Part shown: positions 22,466 through 34,958 of the stretch, one piece after another
Layout: the number at the start of each line of letters is the position of its first letter
Numbering within the stretch: position 1 is the first letter of the stretch
Origin: Symmetrospora coprosmae
Lineage: Eukaryota > Basidiomycota > Cystobasidiomycetes > Symmetrosporaceae
Assembly: GCA_008802785.1 (NCBI GenBank)
Contig: VUYT01000003.1
Coordinates: 124,001-188,000 of the forward strand
DNA: 64,000 bases
Direction of reading: 5' to 3'
Notes under the pieces: model-generated
Seen by the model: the letters and a program-made list of their open reading frames with translations, nothing else
Databases searched by the model: none
What the model was told of the DNA's origin: nothing
Made by a program: the position numbers and the translations under genes

Positions 22466-25400
22466 CTAGTGATAGCCAATCGTTCTGCTGACCACCTCAT
22501 CCAGCCGCAGCAGCACCCCGGCGGCTGCCCTCCCACCAGCGTCGACCTCACCTCCTCCGCTCTCCTTGCCCCGCCAGACCTCCTCCGCCCAGTCTTTCAC
22601 GCGCCAGGTGATTTTGGGAAAGTCGCGCGCGAGGGTCCTGCCGCTGTCGATGGACGTGCTCGTCTCGAGCACGACGAGCGAGAGCTGCAGCAGCGCTGTC
22701 TGGACCGCGTCGGCGTTCACCCCGCCCCGCCTCGCTGGAGTACCGTCGACTTCGGCGCCGCTTCGTAGAGCAAGGACGAGCTCGAGCGTCTCTGGCGCGA
22801 GCACCGCGAGAAAGTGCGGCGAGTTGCGCGCGGCGTCGAGGAGCACGCACAGCGTCGAGAGGTATTTGCTCAGGAGGAGCGGATCCAGCAGGGGCGCCGC
22901 GCCGGCGCGCCCGCCCGCGTACGGCCCGACGGTCGCGAGCTGCGGAGACGTGCTCACGTCCCGCAGATACAGCCAGAAGCGATTGATGAGCGGCATGATG
23001 AACGTCTCGACGGCGAGGTCCGCAAACTTGGGCGCTGCGGGTCGGCTGTGCGCGCCGTTGCCGACGCCGTTCATGCTCGAGCCGGCCTGTTCGACAATCT
23101 TGCTCCGCTTGGTCGTCGTGGACCGCACCGTCAAGAGCTTCTCCCTCTTTGCGCCTGGTACGGCCTGCTCCGCTTCTCGTCGCGTAGAAGACAGGGCAAG
23201 ATTCGTGATGTCTTCAGTTATTGCATCCAGCTGAGGCGTGCTTGGTCCACCCGCCGGCGAGCCTTCTTCGCTGCCATCGCCTTGAACTTGCATAAAGTAC
23301 TCGTGCAGCTTGGGAGGGAGGCGCTGGGTCGGAAAATCAGTATCGATGGCTCGAGGGCTGCCAGCGGGATTCTGATCGTCGTTGAGACGCGCAGGAGGCG
23401 CTGTTAGACTAGGAAGCCCCGCCAGCTCTCGCGCACCCATAGCCAAAGCACTGAGCATGGCGAATCGCTGTGAGACCGAGTACTGCTGCGAAAAGAACTG
23501 CTCAATCACGGCTCTGCGTGCACGAACGCATCCGCGTCAGCTTCTGCCGCGTTCACGAGCGGCATGGACAGGACTCACGTAGCTGCTCTTGCCGGACAGC
23601 TGACCATGAGCGCGGTCATTGCGTCCCTCCTCTGCTCCTCGAAGCCAGGCAGGCTGAAGTTGTCCTGCAGGCCAGAGAGGACGAACGAGAGCTCGACGGC
23701 GTTATCCACTGCGGTCAAGCGATCTGCATCAGCGGCGCGCCTCGTCAAAGCTTTGCCATGCACACAAAGCGACTCACGCAGCTCGCTGCCCCAGCTTCCC
23801 TTGCGCCTGATGAGCCCCTCCGCCTCCCTGAGCCCCACCGCGACCTTCTCAGCCGCCTGCTTGTCGGTCGAGTCGTTCCCGCTCCGGAGATATGCGAGGA
23901 GATCTGGGAGGTACACCGGCGGGTGTATGCGGTTCTTGGCATCGAGAGACGTCTGGATCGTCGGGTCCTCGAGGTCCTTCAGATCCGCGGCTGGAGGCAG
24001 CGGCGGCAGCGCAAAAGGCTGCAGGTCGTCTTCGTCGACGTCTGCACCAGTGTCGGAATCCGATCGGTCGTAATCGTCATAGTCGGACGCGATGACCTGG
24101 ATCTTGCTGAGTGCGGTCAGGGCAGCCTTGGGTGCGGCGGCTTCCTTCCGGCCATCCATTGCGGCACGCGCGTATGCCTTCGCTGTCGTGTGCGCTAGAT
24201 TCACCTGCGCCTGCTCTTCTTCGACAACGACGCCCTCGCCGTCATCCGGCTCCACCCAGTCTTCGACGGCCCAATCGCCCTTCTCCATCTCAGCGAGCGC
24301 CCTCAGCCTCTGCACAGCGTCCATCCCGCCATCCCGCGTCGAGCGGCCCTCCTCATCCGCCCAGACCTCGCCGAAGCTGAGCGGCTTGATCCCGCTGGTC
24401 GGGTCCGGGTCGGTGCTCCGCTCCGAGACGAGCTCGGCGACGTACATGCCCGACAGCCGGATGGGCGCGGAGAGGGACGAGAGGTGGGCGCTGATTGCGG
24501 CGAGGAAGGCGGGTGAGCGCGAGAGGGCGAGGACGGACGGGTGCATGGGCGGCAGGGCGGCAAGGGTGCCGACGAGGACGGCGCTGAGAACTGGAGCGGT
24601 CCGGGAGAACGTCAGCGAGCGAAGCGCGGAGCACCAGACGAGGTGACGGGAGCTTTCTCTACCCACATGCGTGGAACGCGTTCCCGCCGCGCGTAATAAC
24701 TGCTTTGTCTGTCCAGACGCTGCTGACCTCCTCTAGCAGCCTGCCAAGGGCCGTCGCGGTCTTGCCCGTGCCAGCGTTGTCCTTCAGCGCGCCAGCGGGC
24801 GGGGACAGCGCCGCCCACGCCACGAGTACTCTTACGATACCTTGATCCCAGCCCTGCCTCTGCAGCAGACACTTGTGCACGACCAGCGTCCACCGGTCGT
24901 TTGCGTCCGCGTCCGCGTCCGCGTGCATGTCAAGTGTGAGCGAGCCGAACACACGCAGCGCCAGGAGTGCAGCCTGCTTGATGCACTGCGAGGGCGTTGG
25001 CGCCTCTCCGTCGGCGGCTGTGCCATGGCCGAGGCGGAGCGCCTGGAGCTGGCTGAAGAAGGCGGTGGACACGCTCGACATGTCCAAAGACGGGAGCAGG
25101 CCGATGGCTTCCGGCCACGACGATCTCGCGTGCTTTCGCTTGCAAGATGGAGAGGGCAGGAGCGAGCGGCGCAAGGGTCGCCAGATGGCCGGCCAGAACG
25201 ACAGCTGACCCGGTGCGTGTGCGACGAACCCGCTCCGTGCCAATTTCTGCAGGAGGTACGCGAGGGCTTGCGTGTGGTTCTCTCGCTGCACCTCCACCAC
25301 GGGCTCGCTGAGCAGGGTCTCGGCCTGTCTCGACGCGGTGAGCAGGAACGCCCTCCACTCGAGGCCCGGCGGGATGATCTTCCTACTATCAAGAGGGATG

Positions 25401-26152
25401 TTGGCCACCCTGGCCGGTATTGAGAGATAGAGCGCGACGAAGGCCTGCCAGTCGAGCAGGGCGCGGCTCTGGCTCTGGCTTTGGGGCATTCTCCCTTTCT
25501 GTAGTGCTTGCGGTGTTTGGGCGGGCGGGAAAAAGTGCCGGAAGAGGGTGTCGAGGCCATACGAGTTCGTCAAGTCTGCGAGGTATGCGAGCGCGGTGGA
25601 CCGAGCGATGGGGTGCGGTTGCGGGTCGTCCATGGCGGTGTTGGTGGTGGTAGATCTCTCTGCACTGATGAGGCCCGCCCGTCGTGCCTTGCTGCTGCTG
25701 CTGGTCCTCCTGCTTTCGGAGTCGCTGCATGCGGTCTCGAGGAGGACGGGGTACGCAGAGAGGGCGACAGCTTGTGCGTAGGGAGGTGATGATGGAGAGG
25801 GAGGCGGCAGCGGCGGGCAGAAGAGGGGGCGCAGGATGGTGTTCTCGCTGTCAGGTCCGGTGTGGCGGAGGTGATGCAGCCAGTCGACGGCAACGCGGGC
25901 CAGGAGGATCCTCTGTATCTCTGCGAGCAGGGACACGCGGAGGATGTATTCCTTCTGCTGTTGCGTCAGCGCTGTCCAGGCGTCTCTATTGTCGTGAGTA
26001 TCGTCGACGTGCACCACGAGGCCGAAGCAGCGCAGGACGGGCTGGACGAGGGCCTGCAGCGCGTCGATGGAGCGGATCCTGTCAGAGAGGGCCGCGAGGA
26101 GCGACGAGGTGAGATGGCGGGGGAGATTGGTATCGTCGTCGTCGTTGTCCAT
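22466..26152 (-). CDS. TEL2: Telomere length regulation protein TEL2 (TELO2)
   Basis: A subunit of the TTT co-chaperone that matures PIKK kinases (Tel1/ATM, Mec1/ATR, TOR). Four exons, 26152-24667, 24590-23778, 23723-23579 and 23513-22466, sum to 3492 bp, or 1163 aa. It is an alpha-helical repeat protein. Family features are the central segment LALSRSPAFLAAISAHLSSL and then IRLSGMYVAELVSE, followed by an acidic region, and the C-terminal FFSQQYSVSQRFAMLSALAM block. The start MDNDDDDTNL lies 229 bp from the divergent ligase gene. Intron 23724-23777 is 54 bp, in frame and without stops, so it could be retained. The assignment rests on these conserved blocks. Confidence 0.82.
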
Positions 26153-26381
26153 GCTAGGCGGTATGCAATGGTGCTGTATGATGGTGTTGAAGCGGAGCAG
26201 AGGAGGAGAGAGACGCGCCTCTTTGGCTCCGGACGACTCGAGGCATGGATGGACACGGAGCAGAGCAGCATAGCATAACATCGCATAGCATAGCATAGCA
26301 TAGCATAGCATAGCAGGGTGCAGACAGCCAGAGTCGCATCCTGGCGCAGCGCAGTCGTCGCAACCCACGCCAGCCGTGAGG
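26153..26381. promoter_or_regulatory. Divergent promoter with (GCATA)n repeat
   Basis: The 229-bp interval between TEL2 and the RBR ligase starts must hold both promoters. A pentanucleotide run of GCATA units (about 26268-26315, the last seven or eight perfect) occupies its centre. Confidence 0.6.
26268..26315. repeat. (GCATA)n pentanucleotide repeat
   Basis: About nine units with two imperfect ones at the left end, centred between two divergent start codons. Confidence 0.85.
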
Positions 26382-29300
26382 ATGGTGGACAATGCCGTCA
26401 ACAACGACGACGACGACGACGACGACAAGCTGGTGCATGGGAGGGACAAGGATGAGATGATGGACGCAGAGCCAGAGTCGGACAGTGATAGCAACAGCGA
26501 CAACGACGCCATCCGCCCGCCGCCTGACCTCCTCCAGCGCGCAAGGGACATCCTCGGCCGCCCCGTCTCGCTCAAGGACGTGATGCGCGCATGGGACAGG
26601 TCATCCAACGAGCACACAACCACGGTCGAGGCGAGGACAGATGCTGCCCTCGAGCGCTTGCTGCTGTTCGAGGAGGACGAGGCGGACAGCAACCGTGCTC
26701 AGGCTCGGCCGCAGCCGCACCAGCAGGCCCAGCGCGTAAATGACGGCGGACCTACAGCTCCCGGCAACAGCAACAGCAAAGGCAAAGGGAAAGCGAAAGC
26801 GAAAGCGCCGGCTGCTGCAAACAACATCATCGAGCTCTCGGACTCGGACGGCGACTACAGGGACGGCTCTGACTCTGGAGACGATGAGGTCGAGGTCGTC
26901 TCGGGTGGCAAGGCACAGAACAAGGCGCGTGTGTCAACGAACAAGGAGAACAACAGCAAAGGCAAAGGTCGCGCAGAGGCACAGGACGCTCGCGATACCA
27001 GCAGGAGTGACAAGGGCAAGGGACGCATCAGCGAGAGCAGCAAGCGAAAGCGAGAGCCGGACCACGACGGCGACAGCGACAGCGACGGCAGTCTCCCGCC
27101 GTCACCGTACAAGCAGAAACCTAAGCCTCATCACCCTGTCTCGCCGAGCGCAGGATCAGGAGAGTCCTCGTCGGGCGCTCAACAAGCAAAAACCGAGAAA
27201 GAGCGAGAAAGCGACAGCTCGGCGGACAGCCTCCTCGCGGAAAGCCGGCACAAGCTGCGCGATGCATCTTCACCGCCCACACCGCCGCTCGGAGGAGCGA
27301 GCTCATCTGCCTCTTCGTCTGCATTCGTCCCTGGCGCAGCGTCGACGTCCAAGCTCGCGCCTGCGCCAAAGCCAAACAAAGAGGAGGAGCCGCTCTCCCC
27401 GCTCGTCCAGGTCCTCGCCATGGTCCCCAACGTCTGCCCGGACCACGCCGCGTCCCTCATCGAGCAGTACAGCGCGCACCCAAACTGCGTCGAGCACGTC
27501 ATCGACAGCCTCTTCAGCGCCGCGTCGTACCCAAAGGCTAAAGCGCAGACGGGCGGGGAGGACGGCGTGGGCAGCGGGTCCGGCGCAGGCAAGGGCAAAG
27601 GCAAGGGCAGAGCAGACATGTCGGATGAGGAGAAGGACAAAGCGCTCGAAGCGAGGTACACGAACGTCCAAGCGCGCGCACAGCCCGCCCCCGAGTATTT
27701 CGAGGCCGTGTGCGTTGCGTGCACCACACATTCTGCGCTCATGAGATCAACGCCGACTGACGTACTAATGCACAGGTTCGACCTGCTCGAGGGCGAGTTC
27801 CCGAGCGTGCCCATCCCGCACATCCGCAAGACGCTCGGCGCTCACGGCTACTTTTACACGCCGACCGTGTACGCGCTGCAGGCGGACGCGGCGGCCTCGC
27901 CTGCGGGGTACAAGGCGCTGCTCAAGGCGCGCAAGAGCAAGGGCGCCGCGTCCCGCACCGTGTCCGTGTGCGCCGAGCTGGAGGAGGAACGCGCGTGGCT
28001 CGTCTCCAAGACGGCGCGCGCCGACGCGCTCGAGGCGGCGCGCAGGGCAGAGGAGGCGCGCGAGGCTGAGGAGGAGGCTGCTGGGCTCGTCGTCGAGTGC
28101 GGGTGCTGCTTCGGAGACTCTGTGTGGGGAAAGATTGTGCAGTGCCCGGAGGCGCACCTGTTCTGCATGGAGTGGTGGGTGGGCTGGATCACAGCATGGC
28201 CCTTGATTGGCCGCACGCTGAGCACAATGACCTCGTTCCCTTTGACAGCGCAAGGAAGAATGCAGAGAATGCAATGGGTAACCGGCAGACGGTGAGCTCG
28301 TTCAGCATCATTTCTGCATCGCATCACGTCCGCGGATGTTGATGCCTGTCTTCCACTCTGCTCGATCGCGGTGATAATGCACACAGGAGGTCCGCTGCAT
28401 GGACCAGGACGGGTGCACGGCCGAGTTCACGCGGTCCGAGCTCGAGCGCTTCCTCAAGACCAACCAATTGCTGCTCCTCGACAAGCTGCGGTCTGAGAGT
28501 GCGCTCGACGCGGCACAGCTCGCCGGGCTGAGCAGGTGTCCGTACTGCCCCTTTGCGGGGATCATCGACAATTCCGGTGGGCCTCCCTACTCTCGTCGTG
28601 CATCGCTTCTTGCGTTCCTGCGCTGACTAGGTCCTCTCCGTGCGCTTGACTTGGACCGCCCAGATGAGAAACTCCTCCGGTGCGAGAACGAAGAGTGCCT
28701 CCGCGTCACCTGCCGCGCGTGCCAGAAGCCCGACCACCTGCCTAAATCGTGCGCCGAGTACGAGGCCGACCTGAAGGCCAACTCGATCCACAAGGTCGAA
28801 GAGGCAATGACGGCGGCTTTGGTGCGCAAGTGCCCCAAGTGCCAGCAGAATTACGTCAAGGAATACGGCGTGCGTGTCACCGCGTTCACTTTGGAGCTAT
28901 TGTGAGCGACGAGACTGATGAAGCCCGGTTCCTATCACAGTGCAACAAGATCACCTGCAGTAATGCAAGCTGCCGAGCGCTCTCGTGTTACATGTGCATG
29001 GAGATCATCAGAGGTGCGAGCCGGCCCATTCCTGCATCAGAAAGGCTAGTTTTGGACTAACCCACTCGTTCCCTCCCCATGCCTACAGGATACGACCACT
29101 TCTCCGGCCAAGCGGCCGTCGACGCTCAAGGCCGCCCGACGGGCCGAATGACGACGTCCAAGTGCGTGCTGTGGGACCACAACGAAGGGACGAACGAGCA
29201 CGCGCGGATCGAGGCTGCGCGCCTCGCGGCCGTCAACGAGCTCAGGAGCACGGCGCAGGAGCAGGGGCAGGAGGTCGCGGACCAGGAGGCGCTCGACAAG

Positions 29301-29630
29301 CTCAAGCTCGGCAAGCCTGCACAGGCAGGGTACGTCCCGCACCCGGCGCATCGCGTGCACGCATACCCGCACAATGTGCCAGGCGGAGCGGGCGCAGCGG
29401 GCGCCGCAGCGGCTGTTGCAGCGCAGCAAGCGGCAGCGGGCGTACCCCGGCAGTACGACCACCTCATGCAGGCCCATCGCGACCTGCCGGCCTTGATGAA
29501 CCAGATGCCCGGGCACGCCTACAACCCGTACCTCAACGCTGCGGCAGCAGCAGCAGCTCCAGCCGCCGTTGCGCCGCCTGTCCAGCGAGTTGCCCGGCCT
29601 CCGGCAGCACCGCGTAAAAGGAGGAGGTGA
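26382..29630 (+). CDS. RNF216/TRIAD3-like RBR E3 ubiquitin ligase
   Basis: Seven exons sum to 2781 bp, or 926 aa; introns are 27710-27775, 28175-28248, 28292-28386, 28577-28663, 28870-28940 and 29014-29088. The N-terminal 350 residues are acidic and Ser-rich and include NIIELSDSDGD, a textbook SUMO-interacting motif. A UBA-like helical stretch follows (VLAMVPNVCPDHAASLIEQY). RING1 begins ECGCCFGD and runs through HLFCMECARK. The IBR includes RCPYCPF and RVTCRACQ, and RING2 includes RKCPKCQQNY, CNKITC and CYMC; in RBR ligases the catalytic Cys lies in RING2. The order and spacing match RNF216 rather than parkin or HHARI. The C-terminus is Ala-rich and ends in a basic KRRR. Intron 27710-27775 has a perfect TACTAAT branch site and is in frame without stops. 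Confidence 0.85.
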
Positions 29631-30655
29631 AGCTTGGGGGCAGTCTGCAACGCCATCGCCCGGATCAGACCTCTTTATCCCATACTGCCCACCTGGGCTC
29701 TTTCGAGTGCCGTCCTGCGCGCAGAGTAGTGCCATGCCCGTGATGATGTTGTCCCTCCCATCCCATCCTTGCGCTCGATGCCCTGCAAGCCGTCCCTCGC
29801 TGTATGTCGACTTTGCGCACCTTGCCTTTGCAACGACCTGGACGTACCGGTACGGTTCGCAGCGAGTTGAAGCGAAAGGAAAGCACACCGGTTCAGGGCA
29901 AAGTAACGTTTGACCAGCCAGTGCGCATATTATAATACTGACATGGCGACGCCCGACGATCTGGCCGGGAAAGGCAGTCGCCCGCGCCTCGAAACGGACG
30001 TGCTCGAGCTCCGGGAGCAGCCGAACGCGAGCAGCAGCAGCACCCACCACCTTGGACGTCAGGAGCGCGTCGTTGCTGCTGCACGCCATGCATGGCCATC
30101 TCGTACAGTACCGTAGACGCTCACGTCACCATCGCCGCTCCATCGCCTGACACCTGCGGAATGCTGCAAGCCACGTCCGAATTGCGAATTGCGGGTCGCC
30201 GGCAGCGAGCGAGCGAGGGGATGGGCCACCGGACACCGGAACACACAGCGCAGATGTCTCCGGATGCCCCATCGCGAGCGAGGCATGCTGATCCTCATCA
30301 GCGAAGGCGCACCGCGGTCCTCCCCGTCTCCGCCGGCAAGGCAAGGCAAGGCAATTCGGGCTTGAGCGACTTTCCCGAATGCAAACACTCCGAGCGTGCG
30401 AGTGAGCAAGCGAACAGCACACACTGATGCTCTCCTCCGTCAAGCCACGAAAAGGATCTCCTGCCCGACTTGCGGTCAGTTTTCTGACTCGCGCCTCACT
30501 TTGAGGCGAGGACTGTTCTCCCCACTCACTCTCGCTTCAATCGCTCGCAACTTGCAAGACGGCTCTTACAGCAATCGTCGGTCGCTTGCTCCTGAACGAG
30601 CTGCACCTGAACGAGCTGCACGGGCTGTTTGCCTCTCAACAGCATATCCCACAGC
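29631..30655. other. 1-kb intergenic stretch
   Basis: 3' flank of the ligase gene and promoter of the membrane-protein gene. It holds a short (GGCAA)n run at about 30334-30354 and a 15-bp tandem duplication (CCTGAACGAGCTGCA, twice) at about 30590-30620. Open frames here lack ordinary protein character on both strands. Confidence 0.4.
30334..30354. repeat. (GGCAA)n pentanucleotide repeat
   Basis: About four units in the region upstream of the membrane-protein gene. Confidence 0.6.
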
Positions 30656-32632
30656 ATGTCGGCTCTCGCCGGCGGTGGCGATCCTTTCGCCCAGGCTCTG
30701 GCTCAGCTCGTTAGTGCACAGAGACGTGGCTCATCTATGGCGGCGATGCCCAACCCATGCTGAGTGCTGCTGCTTGGTCAATTCTCAGGAAGCGCAACAG
30801 CCCCGACCGCCTCATAGCTATCGCTACCGGCTAGCCGCCTTGCTCGGCTTTACCATCCTGTAGGTCTCCCGGATTGTCCTTCCTGCCCGATTGCACCCTT
30901 CTGACGCCCACGCAACAGCCTCCTCTTGTCAGCAGTCACGTACCTGCTTCTGCACGTCCTCCACGCCCGGCGCGTTGGCCGGCCCGTCTGGTTCCTCCGC
31001 CTGCAGCGGACGTCCGACTCGCGCGGCAGCCGGCTAGTGACCATCAACTCGCTGCTGTGCTTCTGCCTCTTTGCGGCGGTCGCTGCAGGGGCGCAGATTG
31101 GGACACGCGTAGCCGAGTGGAAGTGGTTCATTCAGGGCCACCTCTTTACCGACAGCACGCTCTACGAGTTTGTGCCCTGGCTCGCCGTCTTCATCCAAGC
31201 GTGGGTGTTCTCTGCGACAAACCTGCAGGCAACGTTCGCCGCGAGACGGCGACTCAAGTCGGCAGCGATGCCATGGCAGGCTCATGCATGGGTGCACAAT
31301 GCTGTGGGTCATCACACGGCAGCAACGTGCGGCCTCCCTACAGCGCTGACCGGCCCCCACGTATCAGACCCTGGTTGGGATACCCGTCCTCATCATGGCT
31401 GCCATTCTCGTGGGTGCTTGTCTCCTTGCCGGCTCTAACCACGTCGACGATGCCAATGATCTTCACTATACCCGCAGCCCGTTTGCGTTCTTCAGAACAA
31501 CAAGCAGAACGAGGTGGTGCGAGCTTCGATGGCGCTAGTCCCAGTCTTGCGACAAGCCAGTGCCGATCTAGCTGCTGGAAGGCCGCTCGACGTTGCAGCT
31601 CTGTTGCAGCTTAGCTCGGCTCAGGCATCACTGCCAGCGGTGAGGCGGTGTCCTTCTCGTTTCGTCCCGTGATGCCTGCTGACGCGGTGATCGATCGGAT
31701 AGGCCGATGCGCAAAGAAAAAAGCTTCTCGTCGTGCTCATTGCATTCTGCTATGTCGTTGCCTTTGCCATCATTGTCGTGAGTGCGCTTCTTTGTGCTCT
31801 GCTTCGGAAGGAAAGACAAATCTGATTTGTCACCCACCAGATGAACATCTACAGTCTCTTCCTCGTCATGATCCTCCGCAAGAGCGTCAAGGCGACGCAG
31901 GAGCGGCGCAGCATGCAAAAGGCCGCCATCTCATTCCACCAGGACAAGGAGATCTCGGTCGAGAATGGTGGTGCAGAAATGCCATCTTCACCAGCGCAGC
32001 GATACACGTATCCGCACCCTACGACGACCATTGGCTCCCCCTCGCCGCCTGCAACCGACAGCTCCTCCACGCCATTCCAGACATCAAGGTTCTCTGGCGG
32101 CGTGCAGATGGGCCAATGGGCTTCTCGAGGCGTGGCCAAACCGAACCTGCCAGCCCCGGACGCCAACGATGTCGCACTGCAGCGGCTCGCACGCGACCTC
32201 ACACTGGCCGTTCCAGCCGTCATTGCCATGATCACTGTGCTCCTGTGCGGGCTCTCGTTCTACCTCTCGCAGGCAAACAGCGCCACCATGCGATGGTCAT
32301 TCCTCGAGTTCACGCTCGACAGCTTTGGCTGGGTGTACGTTGCCTTCACCAATGCCACCATCTGGTTCTTCACCTTCAACCTTGTTCGCGCATGGCGGCA
32401 GGGCAAGGTGTCGAGCCACATGGCGTCGACGACCAAGGTCGGGACGGCCACCGTGGCTTCCGACAGTCAGCAGCAGCCGCAGAGGAACCAGCAGTTCAGC
32501 GTCGTGCTCCTCCCTACGGCAGAAGAAGAGGAGAAGGAGCGGGAGGGCGAAGAAGACAACAGCGATTCGGGTGCGGAAACTGGGCAGGATGGCGTGCAGC
32601 ATGCAGGAGTTGCGTGCCATTTGTCGATTTGA
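30656..32632 (+). CDS. Seven-helix membrane protein of unknown function
   Basis: Seven exons (30656-30709, 30789-30859, 30919-31303, 31368-31409, 31478-31639, 31703-31777 and 31841-32632) sum to 1581 bp, or 526 aa. Seven hydrophobic segments are visible; examples are LAALLGFTILLLLSAVTYLL, INSLLCFCLFAAVAAGA, PWLAVFIQAWVFSA, LVGIPVLIMAAIL, LLVVLIAFCYVVAFAIIV, AVPAVIAMITVLLCGLSFYL and FGWVYVAFTNATIWFFTF. A Ser/Pro-rich loop sits between helices 5 and 6, and the C-tail is acidic. The layout (short N-terminus, long third cytoplasmic-type loop) is reminiscent of fungal 7TM receptors, but no receptor signature is recognised. Function is unknown; plasma or internal membrane is inferred. Confidence 0.72.
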
Positions 32633-32851
32633 GGGGCATCGATGTTCGGACATTCGGGGGCGAGGTTGCAGAGGAGCATCGTTGTTGTATCAAGGATCAT
32701 CAGAACATATAGCATGCGCATATACAGCATACGCTGATGACTGTTGGGGTTGACGTGCGAGTGCAGCCTCGACCCCCTCTCTCCTTCCGACCCACCCAAC
32801 CGTCGAAACGGCAATGCGAGCGATCTCCAATCACGCCATCCAACAGCAGAC

Positions 32852-34452
32852 ATGAAGATGCATCTGCGATGCCTCCTCCCTATCCTTCTCCCCATCCCGG
32901 TCGTCCAGGGTATCGCGTACTGGGGACGCATCGGAGCTGCCCCGAAGGTGACCGCACTCGAGCCCGCCAACCGCCTCCCAGGACCCGTTAAAGAGATGCG
33001 CGCGCTCGTTGAGGGCAGGCAGGACGTCGACGAGTGGATGGACGCGCCCCGACACGCCGTTCCGCTTCCTCTGGACTGCTCCGACGCCTCGCTCAGCACC
33101 TGGACGGACCGCTGCGATGTCCTAGCCGACTCGAGCACCAAGAGGAGCGAGACGGCCGCCGCCTTCACTGTGTGCGAAATCAGATCGACCATGAGTGTGC
33201 CGAGGGAGTGCGAGGACTGGGCGGGCAACACGGGCAGCGTCGGTCGATGCATCGAGTGGGTGGCGCACGCTCAGAGTGCGGGGATCCAGGCTGACACGTC
33301 TCTCATATAGAGCCTTCTCGCGCTCACCGCAGCTTTGGTCCTCATACACCAGCCTGCTCCGCGACGTCGTCCACACCTGCTGGGCCACTCGAAGCTGGCA
33401 CGACTCGTCAGCTATCCGTGACCTGTACCGAAATATCAGCCAGAATCAGCACGAGCACCTCAGGAAGGTGCTCCTATACGAGCAGCACCGATACAAGACG
33501 TATGCGAAAGAGGCAGAGAGGAGGGAAGGGTGGCAGAATGAGGCAGACGCTACAGTCGGGAACCTCAAGGCGAATGCCAAGGTGAGTGTTCCGCTGCGTC
33601 AAGTTGGCTTGTGCTGACCGCTCCGCAGGACCTATCCAACGTGCTCGACGCCTACCGAGAGCTATCCAAGATCATCTCGTCCGTCGTTCAAAAGCAAAAG
33701 GAGGATGCCACGAAGCAGTCGTTGTCGATGAACGACCTGACTGGGGCACTGCGAGAGACGGTCGTCAATGTGGGTGTAACCCATCGTCTCGTCGAATTTG
33801 GCTGACACCTCGTACAGCTTCCCAGCCTCTTCGACGAGCAGGCCAGGCTGCACTTCGATAAGATGCATACTTCGATGGCGACCGCCCTCACGCAGACGAC
33901 CGAGCAGCATGCATTGGCTCTGTCCGTCGGGCACGGTCAAGCCCTCTCGAAGCTCGAGGTCGGCATGATCGCCCTATTCAACGAGATTGTTTCAGCCAGC
34001 CAGGGAGTCTTCACCCACATCGACATTGCGCAGAATTCGGCAATCGCCCTCCACGAGACCATCACCTCGCTGCACGAGACGCTCAACGCCACGGACGAGA
34101 TGGCCGTGAAGCAGCACGAGATGCAGAAGGAGGCTCTGGACCTGCAGGGACAGCTGAGGCAGGTCATGAAGGACACACGCAACCTGGCCATAGGCGGGTC
34201 CTTGGCGTCCATCGTCGTTCCAATCCTGAAGATCTGTAAGTTTGCCGAAGCCTCGCGTGCCGTCGAAGTCAGCTGACCCGCTCTGCAGATCCTCAATTCG
34301 CGCGATTGGCCGCCTTCTGCGCAGGCGTCGCCCTCACTGTCCTGTACCATCCATTCACTTTCAATTTCGATTTCGCCTTTCTCAAGACCGAGCCCGTCAT
34401 CGCCCCACCCTGGCGCTCCGACACGGCCAAGGCCTTCTTCTCGCAGGCGTGA
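32852..34452 (+). CDS. KAR5: KAR5/Tht1-like nuclear fusion protein
   Basis: Expected at the nuclear envelope/ER, needed for nuclear membrane fusion in karyogamy. Five exons (32852-33255, 33311-33581, 33629-33769, 33818-34235 and 34289-34452) give 465 aa. A signal peptide (MKMHLRCLLPILLPIPVVQG) precedes a Cys-bearing luminal domain with the family-like core LWSSYTSLLRDVVHTCW, formed across the first intron. Long heptad-rich coiled coils follow (residues about 150-380). Near the C-terminus are hydrophobic stretches (IGGSLASIVVPILKI, then LAAFCAGVALTVLY). Topology, Cys pattern and order match KAR5/Tht1/Brambleberry; overall sequence identity in this family is always low, so the call rests on architecture. 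Confidence 0.7.
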
Positions 34453-34958
34453 CGCCTCCCCACCCCTGTTTAGCCGTTCATTCTTCTGCAGGTCACCTGC
34501 TCATGTTGCTGTAGCTCACCCCACCGCATTAGCATCCTAGCGCAACGCTAGCCCAGTCTGCAGGCAATCTCGTCATTTGGCAGGCTTGCACGAGATCGAG
34601 CTTACTGAGCGAGCTGTTCCTCCACCGGCGTGGAAATTGACTGAGAGTACAAAATCCAGCTGCCGCCAAACTCCTCCTCTCTTCTTTTCCAACAGCCAGA
34701 GATACTGACCTCTCCCAATGACCTGACCGCTCACATAGACTGATTGACTTTCCTCTGAGACATCGTGGACAACTGTCCATTCACTGCGCTCTGTTCCAAC
34801 AGGAGCATACGTAAAGAAGAGCCTCCCTTTCCATAGCTGCCTCTGCACGCACGAACGACCATCATTTCTAGCGACGTCACTAGTTAAGGCACAGGCAAGC
34901 TGCCAGCGGTGCCCACCCTACAGGCGAGCAGAAAACGGGGGCTCCGCCGCGCGACACC
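34453..34958. other. Intergenic, lower GC, with one unexplained minus-strand frame
   Basis: On the minus strand 34573-34900 is open and reads like ordinary protein (GRLFFTYAPVGTERSEWTVV), ending in TGA, but it has no in-frame ATG. A GT..AG pair around 34630-34715 could be an intron. It may be a gene remnant or a terminal exon. No family is recognised. Confidence 0.25.

Noticed and set aside
24887-24930. GTCCGC hexamer run as a separate repeat element
   Set aside because: It encodes an Asp/Ala run within TEL2 and is explained as coding low complexity.
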